DNA of 64,000 nucleotides. Source: Chryseolinea sp. H1M3-3 (GTDB taxonomy: Bacteria; Bacteroidota; Bacteroidia; Cytophagales; Cyclobacteriaceae). Below, piece by piece: positions 16,877-25,252 of this stretch. Position 1 is the stretch's first letter. The number at the start of each line of letters is the position of its first letter. The notes under the pieces were generated by a model. It was not told where the DNA came from, did not search any database, and saw nothing but the letters and a program-made list of their open reading frames with translations. The translations under genes and the position numbers were made by a program. The stretch is taken from the NCBI RefSeq assembly GCF_029360725.1, contig NZ_JARKMY010000018.1:372001-436000 (forward strand), written 5' to 3'.

Positions 16877-19800
16877 AGATCCGATGTTTTGATTGGACTT
16901 TTACCAATTCGTTCAAAGTAGATGTAAAGGCAAGGCAATACAATCAGCGTTAGTATTGTTGAGCTAATCAAGCCGCCAATTACAACGGTGGCTAGTGGTT
17001 TTTGTACTTCGGCGCCAGCGCTTGTTGCAAGCGCCATAGGAAGAAATCCCAGAGAAGCAACTGCTGCTGTCATCAAGACAGGCCGCAATCGAATCTCGGT
17101 CCCCTTCAGAATGACTTCATTTAAATCTGTCATCCCGTCTCTTTTTAATCTGTTAAATTCTGCGATTAGCACGATTCCATTTAAGACAGCTACTCCAAAA
17201 AGCGCGATGAAGCCAACCCCGGCGGAGATGCTGAACGGCATTCCACGAAAAAGTAAAGCAAACACCCCACCGATCGCAGCCATCGGAATTGCAGTAAAAA
17301 TCAATAGTGAATGCTTGACCGAATGGAATGTGAAAAACAAAAGCATAAAGATTAAAAGCAATGCAGCGGGCACTGCAATTGATAATCTTCCCTTTGCTTG
17401 TTCAAGATTTTCAAACTGTCCACCAAAGGTTGTAAAATATCCAGGCGGGAAATCCAATTGATTGCTCACTTTTTCCTGGATCTCTTTAACGATGCTTGAG
17501 ACATCTCTACCTCTGACGTTAAAGGCCACTATGATTCTGCGCTTTGCATCCTCCCGTTGAATTTGATTAGGTCCTATTTTGAATTCCACGTCGGCCAATT
17601 GCTTAAGTGGAATTTGCTTTCCCGATGGGGCAGTTACAAATACGTTTCTAACGTCTTCAATGCTTTGACGGTTATCGGACCTCAGCCTTACAGTAAGATC
17701 GTATCTCCGCTCGCCTTCAAACACCAACCCGGCTGATTGTCCTGCGAAAGCCGTATTGATAGCCTGATTGATATCTTCTATGTTCATTCCATATTTTGCT
17801 ACTTCATCCCGGTTTATGTTTATAACAATCTGCGGGAGACCAGTAACTTCTTCAGTGTATATATCCCTCGCGCCTTCTACGTTGCGAACTATTGATCCTA
17901 CTTGCTGCGATAAGTCTGTTAATACATCCAGATCCTCGCCAAATATTTTAATTGCCACATCCTGTCTGACTCCACTTATTAACTCATTGAAACGCATTTG
18001 AATCGGTTGCTGAAACCCGAATGTAACACCGGGAATAACCTCGAGTTCCTCTGCCATCTTTTCAGCGAGTTCTTCACGCCCGCTGGCCTTTGTCCACTCA
18101 CTCTTAGGTTTTAAGATTACCATGAGATCACAAGCCTCAATAGGCATCGGGTCTGTCGGTATCTCAGAAGAGCCAATTTTTCCTACTACTTCCTTTACTT
18201 CGTCAGGAAATTCACGGAGTAACACTTCAGCCGCTTTCGTCGAAGCTTCTACGGTATACGACAAGCTGCTCCCTGTGAGCACACGCGTTTCTACTGCAAA
18301 GTCGCCTTCCTCCAACGTTGGAAGAAATTCACCGCCCATTCTCAGGAAGAGAATTATACTGACAGCAAGGATTAATACTGAAGAAACTACAACAAGAAGT
18401 TTATAGCGCAAAGCACCTTTAATGACAGGGGAGTATGCGCGATAAAAAAATGCCATCATCCGCTCTGAAAAAGTTCGTCTGTTATAGACTGGCTTCTTAC
18501 TAAGGAATAATGCGGACATCATCGGCACGTATGTGAGCGAAAGAATGAATGCTCCTAGAATTGCAAAACTGACGGTTTGGGCCATAGGCTTAAACATCCT
18601 CCCTTCAATTCCAACGAGTGCAAGTATTGGAAGATAAACTATTAGAATAATGATCTCACCGAACGCAGCCGATGTCCTTATTTTGGAAGCAGATTCGTAT
18701 ACTTCTAAATCCATTTCCGCCTGAGTAAGCCGTTTTGTGATCTTCCTTAATCCAAGATGATGCATTGTCGCTTCGACAATAATAACAGCACCGTCGACAA
18801 TGAGTCCAAAATCTATTGCTCCAAGGCTCATCAGATTCCCTGATACACCAAAGAGATGCATCAAGGAAACTGCAAACAACATTGAAAGTGGAATGACAGA
18901 GGCGACGATCAGACCTGCGCGAAGGTTACCTAGAAAAAGAACCAATACAACAACAACAATCAAAGCACCTTCCAAAAGATTTTTTTCAACTGTTCCAATT
19001 GCGCGGCTTACGAGATCACTGCGATCGAGGTAAACATCAATCGCCAGGCCCTCTGGCAAAGTGGACTTAATTTGTTCCATCTTTTCCTTTACCAGCTTAA
19101 CTACTTCATTTGAGTTTTCCCCTTTAAGCATCAGGACAATTGCGCCCACAACTTCTCCTTCGGCATTGTAGGTCATTGCACCATACCTTACCGCATGCCC
19201 GAATTGCACATCTGCAATGTTTCTAATCAGAATTGGAATTCCATGTTGCGTGTTCGACACCACGATCTTTCCAATGTCTTCTATTGAACCGATCAGGCCG
19301 ACACTTCGAATAAAATACGCGTTTGGCTTTTTATCAATATAAGCTCCTCCTGTATTTTGATTGTTTTTTTCAAGTGCCGAAAAAACGTCAGCTACGCCGA
19401 GATTGTAACTTCGCAGCTTGTCAGGATCAATGGAGATCTCGTATTGCTTCAAATAGCCCCCAAAGCTAGCCACATCAGCAACACCAGGCGTTCCAAGCAG
19501 CTGTCGCCTGACGATCCAATCCTGAATGCTGCGGAGTTCCATTGCGTCAAACTTTTCTTCAAAACCCTTCTCGGGCCTGATGATGTATTGATAAATCTCG
19601 CCTAGGCCGGACGTCAGCGGCGCCATCTCGGGCGTTCCTACGCCGAGTGGGATTTGGCTCGAGGCCGTTGTCAGTCGTTCATCTACCTGGTTCCGGGCCC
19701 AATAAATATCGACGTTATCATGAAAGACAATGGTGACTACGGATAATCCAAATCTTGAAAAACTACGTATCTCGGTAATGTCGGGAATAGTTGCCATTAC

Positions 19801-20013
19801 CTGTTCTACAGGAAAAGTGACCAGCCGCTCAATGTCTAAGGCTGATTGCGATGGTGCAGTCGTTATTATCTGCACCTGATTATTAGTGATGTCAGGCACA
19901 GCATCCACCGAAAGATGCATGACGGAATAAACGCCCCATGCAACAAGCATGAGCGTGAACAAGCCGACAGCAAGCTTATTCTTTATTGAAAAAGAAATGA
20001 TTTTGTCTAACAT
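16873..20013 (-). CDS. czcA: CzcA-type heavy-metal RND pump
   Basis: Proton-driven inner-membrane RND transporter (1046 aa, normal length) with two sets of six helices and two large periplasmic domains. Transmembrane helix 4 reads AIDFGLIVDGAVIIVE (about residues 398-413): the D...D...E pattern belongs to the HME1 subgroup pumping Zn, Co or Cd, and differs from the CusA pattern for monovalent Cu/Ag. I therefore favour a divalent substrate, in agreement with the CPC-type ATPase, DUF3703 and NicO-like neighbours. It lies downstream of a DUF6660 gene and is coupled to czcC by a 4-bp overlap. Confidence 0.95.
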   Translation of the reverse strand: MLDKIISFSIKNKLAVGLFTLMLVAWGVYSVMHLSVDAVPDITNNQVQIITTAPSQSALDIERLVTFPVEQVMATIPDITEIRSFSRFGLSVVTIVFHDNVDIYWARNQVDERLTTASSQIPLGVGTPEMAPLTSGLGEIYQYIIRPEKGFEEKFDAMELRSIQDWIVRRQLLGTPGVADVASFGGYLKQYEISIDPDKLRSYNLGVADVFSALEKNNQNTGGAYIDKKPNAYFIRSVGLIGSIEDIGKIVVSNTQHGIPILIRNIADVQFGHAVRYGAMTYNAEGEVVGAIVLMLKGENSNEVVKLVKEKMEQIKSTLPEGLAIDVYLDRSDLVSRAIGTVEKNLLEGALIVVVVLVLFLGNLRAGLIVASVIPLSMLFAVSLMHLFGVSGNLMSLGAIDFGLIVDGAVIIVEATMHHLGLRKITKRLTQAEMDLEVYESASKIRTSAAFGEIIILIVYLPILALVGIEGRMFKPMAQTVSFAILGAFILSLTYVPMMSALFLSKKPVYNRRTFSERMMAFFYRAYSPVIKGALRYKLLVVVSSVLILAVSIILFLRMGGEFLPTLEEGDFAVETRVLTGSSLSYTVEASTKAAEVLLREFPDEVKEVVGKIGSSEIPTDPMPIEACDLMVILKPKSEWTKASGREELAEKMAEELEVIPGVTFGFQQPIQMRFNELISGVRQDVAIKIFGEDLDVLTDLSQQVGSIVRNVEGARDIYTEEVTGLPQIVININRDEVAKYGMNIEDINQAINTAFAGQSAGLVFEGERRYDLTVRLRSDNRQSIEDVRNVFVTAPSGKQIPLKQLADVEFKIGPNQIQREDAKRRIIVAFNVRGRDVSSIVKEIQEKVSNQLDFPPGYFTTFGGQFENLEQAKGRLSIAVPAALLLIFMLLFFTFHSVKHSLLIFTAIPMAAIGGVFALLFRGMPFSISAGVGFIALFGVAVLNGIVLIAEFNRLKRDGMTDLNEVILKGTEIRLRPVLMTAAVASLGFLPMALATSAGAEVQKPLATVVIGGLISSTILTLIVLPCLYIYFERIGKSPIKTSDL

Positions 20014-20148
20014 ATTTTACGTGACAATTGAGAATTATGGATTTGATCGGGTACACGGCAGGAACCTTCGCCCGATATTTTGGCAAGGCTCGGGACGCAT
20101 AAATATTCCGATCAATTAAGAAAAAGAATGTGTAGCAGTTACTGCTAA

Positions 20149-20466
20149 TTAGGAAAGCTTTGGCGGCTGCCAAATAGTGTAAGAGACAGACCTTGGATAA
20201 TCGAGCCTGATTTTGGAATTATTGTCCGCAATTTTTTTATTGTGTACGTCGAAATGAAAATCGCCTGGATGCGTAATTTGTGAAGTGCAGCAATTGCATA
20301 TACAGAAGGGCGAACAAAAGTCGATTTCTGTTGGCGAATGTTCATGATTAGAAAGCGATACTTCTGCACCCGACTTTACCTCATCAACGCAAATGGTGCT
20401 ATCGACGCATGGATAACATGCGCTGAAGGCGATATAAAGTGATAAAATGAGGCTGAAGACTCGCAC
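20149..20466 (-). CDS. DUF6660 family small Cys/His-rich exported protein
   Basis: 105-aa protein with a short signal-like N-terminus (LILSLYIAFSACYPC) and a core HCSPFC-type segment, here IDFCSPFCICNCCTS, preceded by NHEHSP. This is the hallmark of the DUF6660 proteins that open metal-efflux operons in Bacteroidota. Cys and His residues suggest metal binding in the periplasm, but the function is unknown. Translation starts at GTG 20466, only 5 bp from a perfect -7 box. It is the first gene of the minus-strand czc operon; 135 bp separate it from czcA. Confidence 0.82.
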   Translation of the reverse strand: MRVFSLILSLYIAFSACYPCVDSTICVDEVKSGAEVSLSNHEHSPTEIDFCSPFCICNCCTSQITHPGDFHFDVHNKKIADNNSKIRLDYPRSVSYTIWQPPKLS

Positions 20467-20470
20467 ACCG

Positions 20471-20478
20471 CAAAAGTA
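20471..20478 (-). promoter_or_regulatory. Candidate Bacteroidota -7 box of the czc operon
   Basis: On the minus strand the bases read TACTTTTG, a perfect match to the phylum's -7 consensus TAnnTTTG. The box ends only 4 bases before the GTG start of the DUF6660 gene, so transcription would begin at or next to the start codon and the mRNA would be leaderless. No good TTG is seen at the usual -33 spacing, so the call rests on the -7 box. Confidence 0.5.
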
Positions 20479-20576
20479 GCATTTTTATTGGAAAATACCG
20501 CTAAAATTAACATTGTGAAACCACTCGGTCCAGTATGCTTAAATGCCGCAAGTTAAAATTTGGATGCGCCCAATTC

Positions 20577-20789
20577 TTACCCGCAGCAGCGAATATCTTT
20601 CTGAATAGGCGGACATTTAACACTCCCATAAGAACAGAAAACACAGCAATCTCCCGTTTTAGGTTTTAGAATTGCATGGCATTTTTCACACTCATAAAAA
20701 TATTGGCACGCATCGCTCCGCATAATCTCTTCTTTTTTGTAGCCGCATTGCGGACACGTGAGCATTGAGTTAAGAATTACGGGGATCAT
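20577..20789 (-). CDS. GDCCVFCSYG-type small zinc-ribbon protein
   Basis: Small Cys-rich protein: CPQCGYKK, then YECEKCHAIL, then GDCCVFCSYG and CPPIQ, ending RCCG. It belongs to the short metal-associated proteins carrying the GDCCVFCSYG signature found next to mercury or heavy-metal genes. The probable start is the internal ATG at 20765 (MLTCPQCGY), as the first eight residues (MIPVILNS) add nothing conserved. It lies 9 bp after the MerTP-like gene and is the last gene of the ArsR operon. Metal or zinc binding is inferred from the cysteines; no function is established. Confidence 0.8.
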   Translation of the reverse strand: MIPVILNSMLTCPQCGYKKEEIMRSDACQYFYECEKCHAILKPKTGDCCVFCSYGSVKCPPIQKDIRCCG

Positions 20790-20798
20790 TTTTTACTT

Positions 20799-21986
20799 CT
20801 ATAAGGAACTGGTAATGTCAGCTAATCTCTTAGTAAGGTCGCTCCCGCAAAAGTATTTCGTTTGATCTGCCCATGGATGGAGTGATTCGCTTAATTGATG
20901 GGCATAGTCAAAGGGTCTCGGAATGGCATTGTTCCATTGAACATCTTTATCGTAAAACATATAGATATCCCAGGCTTTTTCTCCTTTAGGATTGAGTTTT
21001 CTAGCAACCATATCGCCAAATTTGTTTTCAGCATCATAGAACTGAACGATAGAAGGATCGTTGAACATGGACGCTGCATAATATGCTTTCTCTTTGCCAT
21101 CGCTTTTCAGCATGTTAGTCCAGACGATGATAGCCCTTAAATCCTTATCCGATATGTTTTCTATTACTGTTTTTTGCACTGCTTGTGCTCCCTGCAAACA
21201 CCATCCACACGTAGATGAAAGAATTGCAATGAACCGGACTTTTCCAGTCTCCTTGTTAAAAGCATTTCTTATCTCATCTAAATCTATAAGAACCTTCAGA
21301 TTTTCATTCTTTTCTTTGGGCACGTCAACTTTCGGCATCGTGCTGCAAGTCTCAGGAGTACACGTTCCTTTCGCGCAGCAATCAGAAATTGTCTTCTCTT
21401 GCATAAGCTTTACATTTTGATCAACGGTATATCCTGTCTTATTAATAGCTGCAATAATTTTTTCTTCGTCTACTTTGAGTGGATTATACTCGACAACAGC
21501 AGATTTGTTTTCATATGACGCTTTCACTGAGGAAACCCCGGAAAGTTTTTTCACTTCGCCTTCAATATGGTGTTCGCAGCTAGCACACGTCATACCATTA
21601 ACGCCTAACGAGATCTTTTCGGTTCTCTTCTGATCAGTGTTGGGTGTGGGCTCATTGTCTTGCGATAGGTATTTTGAGTAAGAAGGAAAGGATACAAGTA
21701 GCAATGATAGTATGGTTATTGCTCCGAGAAATTTTTTTGACTGAAAAAATGACTTGTTATGGGGTTCACATCCGCAATCATCCTTTCTGTTTGCCTTAAG
21801 AGAACTATACCAGACAACGCCCAATAATAAAACAGTTACACCAATGAAGAACGGCCTGAGTGCCTCGAGCCATGAAACAGTCGACACCAAGCCACTTGAG
21901 ACTCCGATCACACCGAGGATCGGTACAATACAGCAAAGTGATGCGCTTGCTGATGTAAGAACGGTTAACAACACTGAAGCTTTCAT
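20799..21986 (-). CDS. MerT-MerP fusion with C-terminal thioredoxin-like CGWC domain
   Basis: A 395-aa protein joining three parts. Residues 1-110 form a MerT-like membrane part: SASLCCIVPILG with the paired cysteines of MerT helix 1, then two further helices and a DDCGCEP loop. Residues about 125-195 are a MerP/HMA domain with GMTCASCEHH. After a Cys-rich linker (CCAKGTCTPETC, about 203-214) comes a thioredoxin-like region with an SSTCGWCLQGA site (about 255-265) and ...YMFYDKDVQW. Bacteroidota MerTP fusions of about 200 aa are known, but the third domain roughly doubles the length. It overlaps the ArsR gene by 4 bp. Mercuric ion import is the family role; no merA reductase is in this window. 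Confidence 0.85.
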   Translation of the reverse strand: MKASVLLTVLTSASASLCCIVPILGVIGVSSGLVSTVSWLEALRPFFIGVTVLLLGVVWYSSLKANRKDDCGCEPHNKSFFQSKKFLGAITILSLLLVSFPSYSKYLSQDNEPTPNTDQKRTEKISLGVNGMTCASCEHHIEGEVKKLSGVSSVKASYENKSAVVEYNPLKVDEEKIIAAINKTGYTVDQNVKLMQEKTISDCCAKGTCTPETCSTMPKVDVPKEKNENLKVLIDLDEIRNAFNKETGKVRFIAILSSTCGWCLQGAQAVQKTVIENISDKDLRAIIVWTNMLKSDGKEKAYYAASMFNDPSIVQFYDAENKFGDMVARKLNPKGEKAWDIYMFYDKDVQWNNAIPRPFDYAHQLSESLHPWADQTKYFCGSDLTKRLADITSSL

Positions 21987-22354
21987 AACATTTCCAATAC
22001 TTTATTATTATTGATCAACTTGAAAACAGGTTTTAATATTTCAGAATATTCCCGACTGATGGAGTAGAAAATTGTTTGCCCCGTTTTTTTCGCGGTTACA
22101 ATTTTCACGTCTTTCAATTTTCTCAAGTGTTGAGAAATCGGAGAAATATTCATTCCAAGAATATCGCTCAGGTCGCATGGGCAAAGTTGACCTTCCTCCT
22201 GCAGCAAGTAAAGGATCTTAATCCTTACATCATTTCCCACAAGACTAAAGGCATTGGCCAACAATACCAGCGAACCATTAACATTTTTAACTTTCGCTCT
22301 ACACTCTTTTATCTGGTTAATGTCTGCCAGAACGCGGATACAGGTCTCGCTCAT
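21983..22354 (-). CDS. ArsR-family metal-responsive repressor
   Basis: 123-aa winged-helix repressor. The metal motif LCPCDL (about residues 58-63) sits at the start of the DNA-reading region, like the LCVCDL of ArsR, followed by the recognition helix region MNISPISQHLRKLKD and the wing TAKKTGQTIFYSI. Additional cysteines near the N-terminus (MSETCIRV and KECRAK) could complete the metal site. It is the first gene of the operon with the MerTP-thioredoxin fusion, and a perfect palindrome lies 5 bp upstream of its start, so autoregulation is likely. Confidence 0.9.
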   Translation of the reverse strand: MSETCIRVLADINQIKECRAKVKNVNGSLVLLANAFSLVGNDVRIKILYLLQEEGQLCPCDLSDILGMNISPISQHLRKLKDVKIVTAKKTGQTIFYSISREYSEILKPVFKLINNNKVLEML

Positions 22355-22359
22355 ATCAT

Positions 22360-22379
22360 ATTTTAGTAAATGCTAAAAT
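22360..22379 (-). promoter_or_regulatory. Candidate ArsR operator palindrome
   Basis: Perfect 7-bp inverted repeat ATTTTAG, 6-bp spacer TAAATG, CTAAAAT, just upstream of the ArsR-family start codon. Size and placement suit an ArsR/SmtB-type operator, whose dimers bind AT-rich imperfect 12-2-12 or shorter palindromes over the promoter. Confidence 0.55.
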
Positions 22380-22443
22380 ACTCAAATACCAAGTCCCCTG
22401 CAAAAAAAAAATGTCTGGAAATCCGTCAAATATCAGGTAACAG

Positions 22444-22955
22444 CTAAATTCTTTTGTTCAGTGGATGGGTCACCAGTACTTTTAGAATTAGCGGAACACC
22501 CACGAATGATGGAAAAAAATAAAAAAACCATTCTGGAAACATTGACCAGAATGGAAGGTTCTTTCCATTATCGACATAAAAACCCGTTAACAGGAGGATG
22601 TAGGAAAATCCCATGCAAATGGTGTGTATTCGGGTCCAATCCTTTGTCTTAGATTTCGCTAGCTTCCGCCCCATGAAGGTGAGACAGAAAGTAAAAGTTC
22701 CTATTATCAATAGGTGAACAAGGTGCGCCATCGCATGAAAGAAAGAATCAATACGGTAACGAAAGAACAGGAAATCGACCAAAAATATATTTTACCATTC
22801 TTTTTATGTCGAGCTGACGTTTTATGAGCAAGCATTGCCAAAACGCCAGTAGCTACCGCAACAAGCGAGATTATGATATGAACAATTACAAATCCGACGA
22901 ATACTTTGTCAGTCGAAGGAATTGGAATACCAAATAAATCTGTATGTTCCTCCAT
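22444..22955 (-). pseudogene. Small four-helix membrane protein gene with a 1-base frameshift
   Basis: Two overlapping frames make one protein. The first (start 22955) gives MEEHTDLFGIPIPSTDK, one helix, then RHKKNGKIYFWS and a second helix up to SFMRW. The second frame continues with HLVHLLIIGTFTF, then RIHTICMGFSYILLLTGFYVDNGKNLPFW and a last helix, stopping at 22444. The total span is one base short of a whole number of codons; one added base near 22715-22735 would restore a protein of about 170 aa. The GKIYFW...YVDNGKNLP pattern recalls a widespread small membrane family (DUF2306-like), but this name is tentative. The break may be a true mutation or a sequencing error. Confidence 0.65.
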
Positions 22956-23059
22956 TCAAGCAAAGTTAATGAACTATTAGGCTCAATTTCTGCGCGAATA
23001 AATCATGTTGCAACAACTTGACATAATACGAAATTCCTTTGTAAGGAAAACCTGATTGC

Positions 23060-23281
23060 ATGGGGAAGTTTCTTCTTCTAGTTTTGCACTATATGCAATC
23101 AATAGTTATTTCCGAATTCGGACCTATGATATATATGGTTAAAGCACCCGGAGTTTCATCAACTGAGGAGTTAAAAAAAATTCCTCAGATTTCGGATTTG
23201 ATAGGTGATCAAGAGTTTGAGTTAAAACAGGACAATCATGGAATTTGGATAATCCGATTCAACTTTAAAAGTAAAAGATAA
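23060..23281 (+). CDS. Small hypothetical protein
   Basis: Short open frame of 73 aa, unrecognised. The reading that looks most protein-like starts at the in-frame ATG 23093 (MQSIVISEFGPMIYMVKAP), followed by an acidic/basic stretch ending IRFNFKSKR. It stands alone on the plus strand between the broken membrane gene and the RadC-like gene. A short palindrome (TTCCTT-TGT-AAGGAA, about 23034-23048) lies just upstream. Could be a real orphan gene or chance. Confidence 0.35.
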   Translation: MGKFLLLVLHYMQSIVISEFGPMIYMVKAPGVSSTEELKKIPQISDLIGDQEFELKQDNHGIWIIRFNFKSKR

Positions 23282-23371
23282 GCAGCCGTGACATCCGGAA
23301 GTAATCATAAACTAATGATAGCCGTAGGCGTCAAAGCAGTGGTTTTAGTGTGAGTGTCAATTGATGAAGGA

Positions 23372-23866
23372 CTACAAGAGCCCTTCATCAGCGAATGAAT
23401 AATATGCTTCGCTGGTAATGATGATGTGATCTAAAACTTGAATGTCGAGAAGTCTTCCTCCTTCCCTAAGTTTCTTAGTAAGATCCATATCAGCTTGACT
23501 AGCTTGCAACGAACCTGACGGATGATTATGTGCTAGTATAATCCCGCTTGCCGCAGCCTTAAGAGCACATCCGAAAATTAGCTTTGGATCAGCAACAGTG
23601 CCAGCAATTCCTCCTTGCGAAACTGTGAAAATTCCAATGACTTTATTGTATCGATTAAGGAGCATCATCTTGAATTCTTCCTGAAGTTCGATAAGATCAT
23701 CATTCCAATATTGTCTAAGAATTTTTTCTGCGTCGTTTGATGACGAAATCTTTGGACGTAGTGAAGCCTTAACTTTGGACTTGTACGAGAGCTGAATCTC
23801 TGATACTTCGAATAATGTTTTTTCATTTGTGCTTTCCATAATCATAAGAATTAAATTATGGTGCAC
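23372..23866 (-). CDS. radC: RadC-like JAB-domain protein
   Basis: Member of the RadC/JAB-MPN family: the segment GCALKAAASGIILAHNHPSGSLQASQAD carries the metalloprotease-like H-x-H...D motif, followed by LLDIQVLDHIIIT and the SFADEGLL tail. At about 155-164 aa it is the short, N-terminally reduced form typical of mobile elements, lacking the helix-hairpin-helix part of housekeeping RadC. The real role is unknown; such copies are common on ICEs and plasmids. The start may be ATG 23839 (MESTNEKTLF) rather than 23866. A large nested inverted repeat lies directly upstream. Confidence 0.85.
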   Translation of the reverse strand: MHHNLILMIMESTNEKTLFEVSEIQLSYKSKVKASLRPKISSSNDAEKILRQYWNDDLIELQEEFKMMLLNRYNKVIGIFTVSQGGIAGTVADPKLIFGCALKAAASGIILAHNHPSGSLQASQADMDLTKKLREGGRLLDIQVLDHIIITSEAYYSFADEGLL

Positions 23867-23877
23867 CTCAAACGAAG

Positions 23878-23988
23878 GGTGGCAGGCTTGTCAAAAGGAA
23901 ACGGAATAAATTTGAAAAAAACACAAGGCCAATGGCTCATTGAATTTTATGCCGTAGTCTTTTGACAAGCCAGTGTATTTGCCACCCG
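23878..23988. repeat. Nested inverted repeat upstream of radC-like gene
   Basis: Left arm GGGTGGCA (23878-23885) plus GGCTTGTCAAAAG (23886-23898). Right arm CTTTTGACAAGCC (23960-23972), an 8-base bulge AGTGTATT, then TGCCACCC (23981-23988). Both arm segments pair perfectly (8 bp and 13 bp). Inside the 61-base loop a small hairpin CAATG-GCT-CATTG lies at 23931-23943. The rest of the gap to 24167 shows no gene. This could be a structured RNA, a cruciform protein-binding site, or the ends of a lost small mobile element. Confidence 0.75.
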
Positions 23989-24167
23989 GAGTAGGTTAGC
24001 GCCAGAATTTAAATCTGATATGGAAAGAACTTGGTAAATAGGTGAAGTAGAAATTTGCTATCGCCACAAATAGAACTATAAGACAATCAACGAAGCTGAT
24101 CTGTAGCCGGCCCCTTTGCTGACTTCCGAAAAAGTCAATTTTCTTAGTAAAACTTAAAGTTCCCTCC

Positions 24168-25238
24168 TTATACTTTTACTCTCTTTGTCACTAGATTTAC
24201 CAGTTCAGAATTCATTCGAGCCCATTCATCCCATTGCTGCTTGTTACCAACAATGGTCTTCCGGTTCATAAGAGAATCTAAATTGGTCTCAGCTTTACAT
24301 TTGCAAAACTCTTTTTCAAATTCTTGGATTTCCTGGATGGCTGAAGTGATAGTTTCGTCGTATTTTTCAATGTTTTTATTTAACTCTCGAACAATGACCT
24401 TTCGTTGAACTATAGCTACGCTATCGTAAAGTGGTTGTGGCATCATCAAAACGAATTCGCCAATTCTTTCACCCGTTTTTTCAGTTACAAACACAACTGA
24501 ATTTTTATAGACGTTTACATTTGAATAGGCATATTCAGCAATCGGTTTCAACACCGGATCTCTCAAGACAATTGCGAGCCTAATTTGAAATGCTGCGTCT
24601 GATATGTTTGAGAAAAAAGATGAAGACAGGTTATAAGTAAGTAATTCCCGGGTTAAACTTGCAGAATCCTTAGCAACATATTTTACGAATTCCAATGCTT
24701 GAGAATTGAATTTAATATACTGCTTCGAAAAGTATGTTTTAAAGTGATAGTCGTATAGAATGGTAGTGTCTTGACGTTCCCCAAAACGTTCATAGAATAT
24801 TGTAACGGCTATAGGGTAGGAATCTTCCTCGTAGCATCCTCTGCAATCCAAATTTTCTAGGTTGTAATGCTTTTTATAGATAGATGAAAGGCGTGCTTTT
24901 AACGAACTGGTCGAGATATTAGTGCCTACACCTTCAAATTCATACGGTGTGATGCCATCCAAAATTTGGATGCGAAGTTTCTGAACGTTGTATGCATCAT
25001 TGACGGTGGTGATCGATAGCTCATCAATAAGTGCGTTGCTTTCATTTTTTGTGAAACCTATTTTCCAACCCGGTGCAAAGTCGTATGCTCTCCCTTGCTC
25101 ATTAAACTCGAATTCTTTTCGTGCAATAGAAATCTGAAGCCAAGTTAAAACGACAGTAATCAAGATAAGAACGATACCCACAGTTTGGATTAATGGCTGA
25201 TACTTCTTAACGAAAGTGTTGACTTTAGTTAACCTCAT
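24168..25238 (-). CDS. Unknown protein with one N-terminal membrane anchor
   Basis: Unrecognised 356-aa protein. One hydrophobic helix near the N-terminus (about residues 17-36, LIQTVGIVLILITVVLTWL) follows basic residues, so the rest is probably exported or membrane-tethered. The body is mixed alpha/beta with a CRGC motif (about 133-136) and a C-terminal coiled-coil-like part (about 285-330) holding FCKCKAE. I see no catalytic motif. It lies 14 bp downstream of the DNA ligase gene on the same strand and could be co-transcribed with it, but nothing links the two functionally. Confidence 0.75.
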   Translation of the reverse strand: MRLTKVNTFVKKYQPLIQTVGIVLILITVVLTWLQISIARKEFEFNEQGRAYDFAPGWKIGFTKNESNALIDELSITTVNDAYNVQKLRIQILDGITPYEFEGVGTNISTSSLKARLSSIYKKHYNLENLDCRGCYEEDSYPIAVTIFYERFGERQDTTILYDYHFKTYFSKQYIKFNSQALEFVKYVAKDSASLTRELLTYNLSSSFFSNISDAAFQIRLAIVLRDPVLKPIAEYAYSNVNVYKNSVVFVTEKTGERIGEFVLMMPQPLYDSVAIVQRKVIVRELNKNIEKYDETITSAIQEIQEFEKEFCKCKAETNLDSLMNRKTIVGNKQQWDEWARMNSELVNLVTKRVKV

Positions 25239-25252
25239 ATAATATTTTCCTT

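Noticed and set aside
16873-20013. CusA-type copper/silver pump
   Set aside because: Helix 4 has the DFG...DG...E pattern of divalent-metal pumps rather than the CusA pattern.
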